From: Branchiostoma floridae
Lineage: Eukaryota > Chordata > Leptocardii > Amphioxiformes > Branchiostomatidae
Direction of reading: 5' to 3'
Length of the DNA stretch: 64,000 bases
Assembly (NCBI RefSeq): GCF_000003815.2
Contig: NC_049991.1
Span: forward strand, 6,601,964-6,665,963
Under the pieces are notes generated by a model. That model did not search any database. It was not told the DNA's origin and saw only the letters and a program-made list of their open reading frames with translations. Made by a program: the position numbers and the translations under genes. This document shows, piece by piece, positions 58,120 through 64,000 of this stretch. Position 1 is the first letter of the stretch. Every line of letters starts with the position of its first letter.

Positions 58120-60339
58120 CAGAGTACCACACAGGCTGTTCACTATAAATCACTGTCAATGAGCCTGCGAGAAACCGATCCCTCACGCCGAACATCCGAG
58201 TTTCACATGTGGTTAAACAAATAGAACACAGCAAGAACTTAATCCTTTTTACTCCCCCTCCCTCTCACTCAATCCTTTTAGAGATAGGCACGGTGCAGAT
58301 TGTTGAATAATTACTCATGGCGTATGTCAGAGGGTGGCTCTTTCATACTCTAATACCTTCTCAACTCTCGTCCTTGTATCAGGCTCTGTTGTGTGTGATC
58401 GCACAGAGTTTGAGCCAAAACACGACCTTCAATTTGCTTAATGGTCCTCCGTACTTGAAAGTTTATTTTGCAAGTGAGGATTTGTAATTTGGTACTGACC
58501 TGCCTATGTCAATGTGTAATTAATCTTGTAGTCTTTTTTTTCGTCTGAGGGGGACAAACCAATTGCAATTGGCAATGCGATAACGAAAATCGAACATCTT
58601 GTCCATGGCAAAAGTATGATTATATGCGTTGTTGTACGTCAACTTGAACTAGAATTCCGTGACTCAAAATCCTATTTTACAATTCCCCCGATGAAATCAT
58701 ATTTCTTGGTACTATCATCATTTTCTTCGCATTATAGCTGAAATGACCAAACCTCAGCCATTGGGAACCAATGAAATCAGATATGGAAACGCTTAAACTG
58801 AAAAATATGTGTCCACAGCAAGTTTAATTACATGCGGTGTAACACTACAGCTTGAACAAAAATTTCATGTCTTTGATCGCATTTTCCATAACTAAAAATC
58901 ATATTTAAAATTTTCCGGCACTGGGGTAATTTTCGTGGTGTGTTATTACAATTCATTCCGCAATACAGTTGAAAATTTCAAATCTCAACAAGAGTTCGTA
59001 AACCTCAGGCCTGCATGAAATGTATTGGGTTTCTGTAGACCTATTGTGTATTTTTGCCTTTTTGTCTGTGGTACGTGGTTGGAAAAATGAGCTTTTTACT
59101 GTGTTGGTTGTGCACCATGCAAAAGTCTGACTCTGAAATTCCATTTTCTGAATTTGTAAGTTTGGACAGGGATGAACATTACTTATTTTGGATTTCTTAA
59201 GTATGTAACCAACCACAGTACTTTGAAGTTGTTGAGACGCTACCTTTTTTTGTCTCAGATGGCCCATGCACATGTAGTTACTCTGTCACATGATATACTA
59301 ATATCTTCCTATTTCAATGTACTGACCTAATGCAGCTGCTAAATCTCCTTGGTTTGTGTTCTTCCAATGATATTCATTAAAGATTTATTTCTGGGGTGTT
59401 ATTCACTTGACATCGGAATGTTACTCGCATAATTTGACCAATGATACTTTTATCTGTAGTTCCATAGACATTAGACAACATGAATAGTGGTAGCCCCCAT
59501 GCAGCAGCAACAGTTAGTCCCCAGGGTGGTATGATATTTTCATTCAATCCATCCAACCCAAACCTAAATCTCCTGTAGTATCTAAGCCAAATTTAACAGC
59601 ATAATTTACTATGAAAAATGTCCTTGTCAATCCCATTTATAGATGGCAAGCTGCTGGCAATGGAAGCTTTGAAAAGTTCAGAAGCTGTTGTAGTCAAAGC
59701 AAACACCCAGCAAACATCCCCGCAAACCAATGAGCAGTTGCTTAGAAGGGGAATTTCATCATTATTTGCCGCGACAAAATGCAACAAACGATACTGAATT
59801 TAAAACAGAACAAAGCTAAGCCTCCACCACTTAACCCTGCCTGTACCATAGATTAAGCAGGCCCAAAAACCAAGCGAATATGACTAGCCCAAAACAACAA
59901 ATTACATGTATACAGTATGGAAATGGCATTACCAAAGAAACAAAAAGAAACACAGGACAAATCATACACATACCTTTCTCTTATGCCCACACTCTATACA
60001 GTTCTCCTCCACATTAGAAAATTGCATCTTCTTCTGTTTCAGTTCAAGTTCAACCATGATTGCCAACAGGGTAAAGGAACTTGTACCGGAACTTAAAACT
60101 CAGTACTATACAGCTCTAGAAACACCACAAAGAGTAATAAGCAAACTTCAATTATACCTGACCAACAGATATATATTCTTGTACACTCCCGTCATCTGGC
60201 AAACTGTCAGTGCCACTAAGTAACCTGATACATTGAAAGTGGCCCAGGCCAGATGATGGTTCTACACCCAACCATAATCTGTTTTTAAAACCAAGCAGAT
60301 ATTGGGAGGATGCCCCAACCACACTAAAACAGGGTCAAC
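58120..60339. other. Intergenic stretch, nothing recognised
   Basis: ORFs up to 106 codons without domains. AT-rich. Confidence 0.35.
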
Positions 60340-60960
60340 CTATACAGTATCAAGTTCAAGCACTAGGAGGCCCAAAATCAAACCTGACCACCAGGACACC
60401 ACAAACAACTCACGTACCAAATGGCAACACAATGGCACCTTGCGTTCCGGAGATACAGCGCACGCCCCGTGCCCGCACAAAAGGTAACCTAAAATGTCAA
60501 GTTCAAGCACCAAGGGCGCCAAAATCAAAATTGAGCATTATTCAGCCACCGCCGACACATGTGCCAAATATCATCGCGCCAGCACCAGCCGTTCAGAAGA
60601 TATAACTCCGGAAACACCCCTCCCGGACACAAAATTCGACCTGCCGGGTCAAGTTCAAACGCGACAAGGCCCAAAGTCAATCCTAGGCAACAGGCAACAA
60701 CCCCCCACCCATGCACCAAAAATCGTCGCAATCGCGCGTATCGTTCCGGACACACAGCGCCAAAAGTGCCCCAAAAACACAAAAAATGCCACCTTCAATG
60801 TCAAGGTCAAGCGCCAGGAGGCCCAAAATCACACCTGAGTGTCAGGCTACCATCCCCAACCCACGTACCAAAAATCGTCGTGCTCGCACCATCCGTTCAC
60901 GAGATACAGCGCCCTACATCCACGGCTACCGAAAAGTTCCCACCAGCATCAAAACCATAC
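60340..60960. repeat. Tandem repeat, ~150-bp unit, 4 copies
   Basis: Unit starts caagttcaagcac(t/c)a(g)gaggcccaaaatc near 60350, 60500, 60648 and 60801, each followed by cacg/catg-taccaaa, cgtcgc/atcgc, gttccgga and gatacagcgc. Units are diverged (roughly 65-75% by eye). It is open in several frames, giving ORFs of 114, 139 and 115 codons that are probably repeat products. Confidence 0.85.
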
Positions 60961-62789
60961 CTGCATACATGCAGGTAACAAACAGAGAGCAAATCTACTG
61001 TGATAGGGAAAAACTGAAACAGAAAAATGTCCAAAAGGATAATCATATGCAATATTAAGCTACAACGTGGACTTAGGTTCTTGTGTTTGGTCGTAATTTC
61101 CACAGCTAAATCAGATAAACAACTAACACAAAACATAGTTTTCTGACTCACCTTGAATTGTAAATGCATTCAATATACATACTGCAGTCACATCGAAAGT
61201 ACAAGCAAAGAATGTCTTTTCCTCTACAATGACTTTTTCAATATCAAACCATGCCTTAATCTTATAACATGCATAAAGGTTCCATATTTTCACTGAAGTA
61301 TAGTTCTTATGCATGTTTTAAGACTTTATTTTTAAAAAATCAGATTTTATGCCATATGCTGTGTTTTCGTCTAATATATATTTGTATCCATTACAAAGTC
61401 GCCATGCATATATTTCGGCACAAATCTCTCGCAGCAGAGACGTGCTCCTAAAGTAAAACCTTTTTACCTTCTCCATCAAAATTATAGCCCCCCAGATCCT
61501 TCAATTTGCCAAGCAGTCACTTTTTTTTAACACTGAGATCTAGCAAGACTAGGATTCATGGACATCAAGCGACTCTGCGTGACTGCACTAGATACCTAGT
61601 GCGTTCCTCAAGCTTTCATGGTAAAAGAGGAATACTAAATGGGAACAAAATTGGAGCTTCAGAGATCGTAGCGCGGACCAAAGGGGCTTATCTGGTAGAT
61701 TACAGGGGCGGACTATCTTCTTAGAAGTTGGACATATTCATTCTGTTGGATCTAGTGCACATCAAGCGAGGAGATCCGGCGCACACGATGAGAATAGAGA
61801 AAAGAGACGTTGTAAACTTTATCAAGCCATATGGTCTGTCTAGTCTGTAGAATACGTTACACTTTACTGCGTATAAATAGTTGTAGTTCTTTTGAAGAAA
61901 GTGAGCTACGTGCACATTGTAAGATAAAGAAATAAAGAAATAAAGAAATAAAGAAAAGAGAGCATAAAAAATCCCACAGTTTTTGTGCGAATATTTCTTA
62001 GGCAAATAGATATGTTATAAGGCACGTTGACTTAGCATTGCTTATTCTTCGCTTCTTGGTTTGTATTATTATTTTCCTACTTGGTATGACTCGATTGATA
62101 TTTTTGGATTACCTTATGGGAATACATGGGGAAGTTGAACACACATCAAAAGCCAAATGGCCAAGCTGTGTGGCCTAAGGGCAATAGCAACGGACGCCAT
62201 TATATACGCTAAATGTCGTGCGGAAAGGGCGTAATAATAAGTACCCTAAAACACTCATTTAACCTGAATTGATCAAGAGTCGCTTACAACAGTCAACACC
62301 TAACGACAAGTTCACGCAATATGCGGTGTGTACCGCAGGGATCCGTTATCCTTTCTCGGCCCACTTCTCTTGAGATCATTGCAATGTGCTTCCATGCATT
62401 TCAAGTAGGCTTTATTTCAAACCGGTTAAGATCATGCCTGGAGATATAGGAAGAAAGATGAATTCTCATTCCCGCCTGTCAAGCTTCAATGTTTTTTTTG
62501 CCTATCTTTACTTGAGATGGCATTTTGGGAGGGCTCCTATCTCTGTGGCGTGATTAATAGAGTGATTTTTCCTCTGATGGAGGATGAAAGGTGCGCAGGG
62601 TTTCACTTAAATGCGGCGTCTCCGGGTTGTCAAGTTAAAGTGGTGATGCACTGGAGTAACGCTGGTGGGGGTACGGCAAAAGGCAATATGTCAGATGTAG
62701 AAATGTTAGCACATTGATGCACCATATCCGTGTGTGGTTTTTGGTACAATTTTTGACAGACAAGCCCAGTTGCACCACTCAAACGTCAG
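60961..62789. other. Intergenic stretch with an (aaagaaat)n microsatellite at 61923-61955
   Basis: ataaagaaataaagaaataa marks a short A-rich microsatellite. No gene seen. Confidence 0.4.
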
Positions 62790-62935
62790 TGAAAAAAACT
62801 GAAAACGTTGTAAAGTTGTAAAGTGCCTTTTCGCCGGGGAATGCTGGCGATTATAGAACCTGGGACCAATTGTTTCTGAGTCAAAAGCTCTAACCATTAG
62901 GGCCACACTGAGTACGTTTTGCTAAGTCTGTTCTG
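62790..62935 (-). repeat. tRNA-derived SINE, head part
   Basis: On the minus strand: A-box-like tggccctaatggttagagc and degenerate B box caggttctataatc, then attccccggcgaaaaggcac and tttacaac, which leads into the SINE body seen at 24.99 and 44.4 kb. Confidence 0.7.
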
Positions 62936-63290
62936 ACATTGTAACGGGAATTTTTCAGTATGTAAAATAAAATCACCTATACGTTTGCATTGATCAAAAT
63001 ACCTCGCAACCCAGTATTTCTGGCTATTTTGTATTCAATACCAGCTTAGATCTTGAAAACTTAATTTAGTCAAACATTCAAGAAAGTGCAATTAAAAATA
63101 TCCGTTTTTTTAAATCCAGTTGTACAGATTGAATTGTATTTAAATATGTTCAAGATGGTGTGGATTGACTTTCTATCTGTTAGATATCACTCCGTTCGCT
63201 TGCTATTGTCAATGGCGTGCGTATTTGCGGTGACCGTGGACAATGATTTTGTTTTGTCGAAACACACTCATGGTAAGGAGGTTTCTTTTT
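62936..63290. other. Intergenic stretch, nothing recognised
   Basis: Short ORFs only. Confidence 0.35.
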
Positions 63291-63299
63291 CAACCTCCT

Positions 63300-63440
63300 T
63301 GCTCATGGCTACCTCACTAGTGTCACTTCTACAACTACACCCAATTCTACCTCACTGGTGTCACTTCTACAACTACTCTAATTGATACATCATGATCACT
63401 GGTGTCAGTTCAACAATTACACTCAAGCTACTTCGCTAAT
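63300..63440. repeat. Minisatellite, ~40-bp unit
   Basis: ctacctcactagtgtcactt, ctacaactacacccaattct, then a second and third diverged unit. A related single unit is near 39345. Confidence 0.8.
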
Positions 63441-63945
63441 GACATATCTTCCCATTGTATTTTCTTGCCATTGAAACTTTCAATGGATGGGAGCTAAATT
63501 TCCGTTGTTGTATTTTCCAACTCAGGTAAAAACCAATACCGGTTGATGCCACCCATAAAATATACTACTTGTGGTCTTAGTATTAGCACACACGTCTCCC
63601 GTGAGGTCCTCACTGTCTCAAGTACGTGCTCTTGTTAGTATTCTTGTCTGTCAGCCCCTTAAAACTTAAGATAAGGCAAACCCTGGCGCCAACGTGAAAC
63701 ACTCATAATCCTTGAATACAGACCGGGACAAGCCATGCATAGTTTCATGATTGTAGACTCTACAACCCGCATCGTATTCATAAATCCCTGCCAATATATC
63801 ATGATCAATTTTCATATCTTAACCCTATTCAGACGGGGCGGTGGGCAAATTTCATGTCGCATAACATTAGAACATCTTACGCCACAGCCACAAAATTGGG
63901 TGAATTTTCCTAAAATTTAGTTGGCAACAGTTTCCAATTTTTCTT

Positions 63946-63959
63946 GTTGCCATGGCAAC
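63946..63959. promoter_or_regulatory. Perfect X-box-like palindrome
   Basis: GTTGCCATGGCAAC, a perfect 14-base palindrome matching the RFX consensus. Related to the motif in the 985-bp array. Function not shown. Confidence 0.4.
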
Positions 63960-64000
63960 CGTTTGTTGCTAATTTCGGATCTAGCAATGTCTTTTTCAAA

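Noticed and set aside
1-64000. CRISPR arrays, bacterial operons or ribosome binding sites
   Set aside because: Introns, GT-AG splicing, SINEs and LINEs show a eukaryotic nuclear genome; none of the tandem repeats has the CRISPR repeat-spacer layout.

Overview
The window looks like nuclear DNA of an invertebrate chordate, most likely a cephalochordate (Branchiostoma, amphioxus). It is intron-rich and crowded with foldback elements, tRNA-derived SINEs, non-LTR retrotransposons and minisatellites. Two tandem carboxylesterase genes lie on the + strand. The species is an inference from gene type and repeat style; no database search was possible.

Layout. 0-3.1 kb: a diverged direct duplication (about 101-478 and 553-3072) whose second copy was split by a 5'-truncated LINE (804-2932, minus strand, RT frame open). 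3.3-8.1 kb: a small foldback element, then an array of 4.67 near-identical 984-986 bp units, each holding a perfect X-box palindrome. 8.16-12.19 kb: carboxylesterase gene 1, six exons visible, signal-peptide exon not found. 12.4-13.7 kb: 3' end of an L1-type retrotransposon with an in-frame stop. 14.06-19.25 kb: carboxylesterase gene 2, complete in seven exons (571 aa). Both esterases end in KDEL, so both are predicted to be retained in the ER lumen. Gene 1 has a full Ser-Glu-His triad; gene 2 has Val in place of the catalytic Glu.

19-33.5 kb: no convincing gene; SINE pieces, foldback elements, tandem duplications, microsatellites and a 62-bp minisatellite. 33.9-34.4 kb: an intronless gene for a 163-aa RING-like C3HC4 zinc-finger protein with a TATA box. 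34.4-57.5 kb: repeat-dominated DNA with several terminal-inverted-repeat (TIR) families, a degenerate telomere-like block, a 217-base assembly gap and a CR1/L2-like LINE (48.96-51.84 kb, minus strand) broken by one probable indel in a T7 run. 57.6-58.0 kb: a second RING-like gene on the minus strand. It shares a 248-bp core with the first at 100% nucleotide identity, although the flanks of the two genes do not align. 58-64 kb: a ~150-bp tandem repeat, a SINE and a minisatellite.

The two themes that stand out are recent sequence exchange between paralogues (esterase exons 2, 3 and 7; the RING core) and dense foldback elements, several inside esterase introns.
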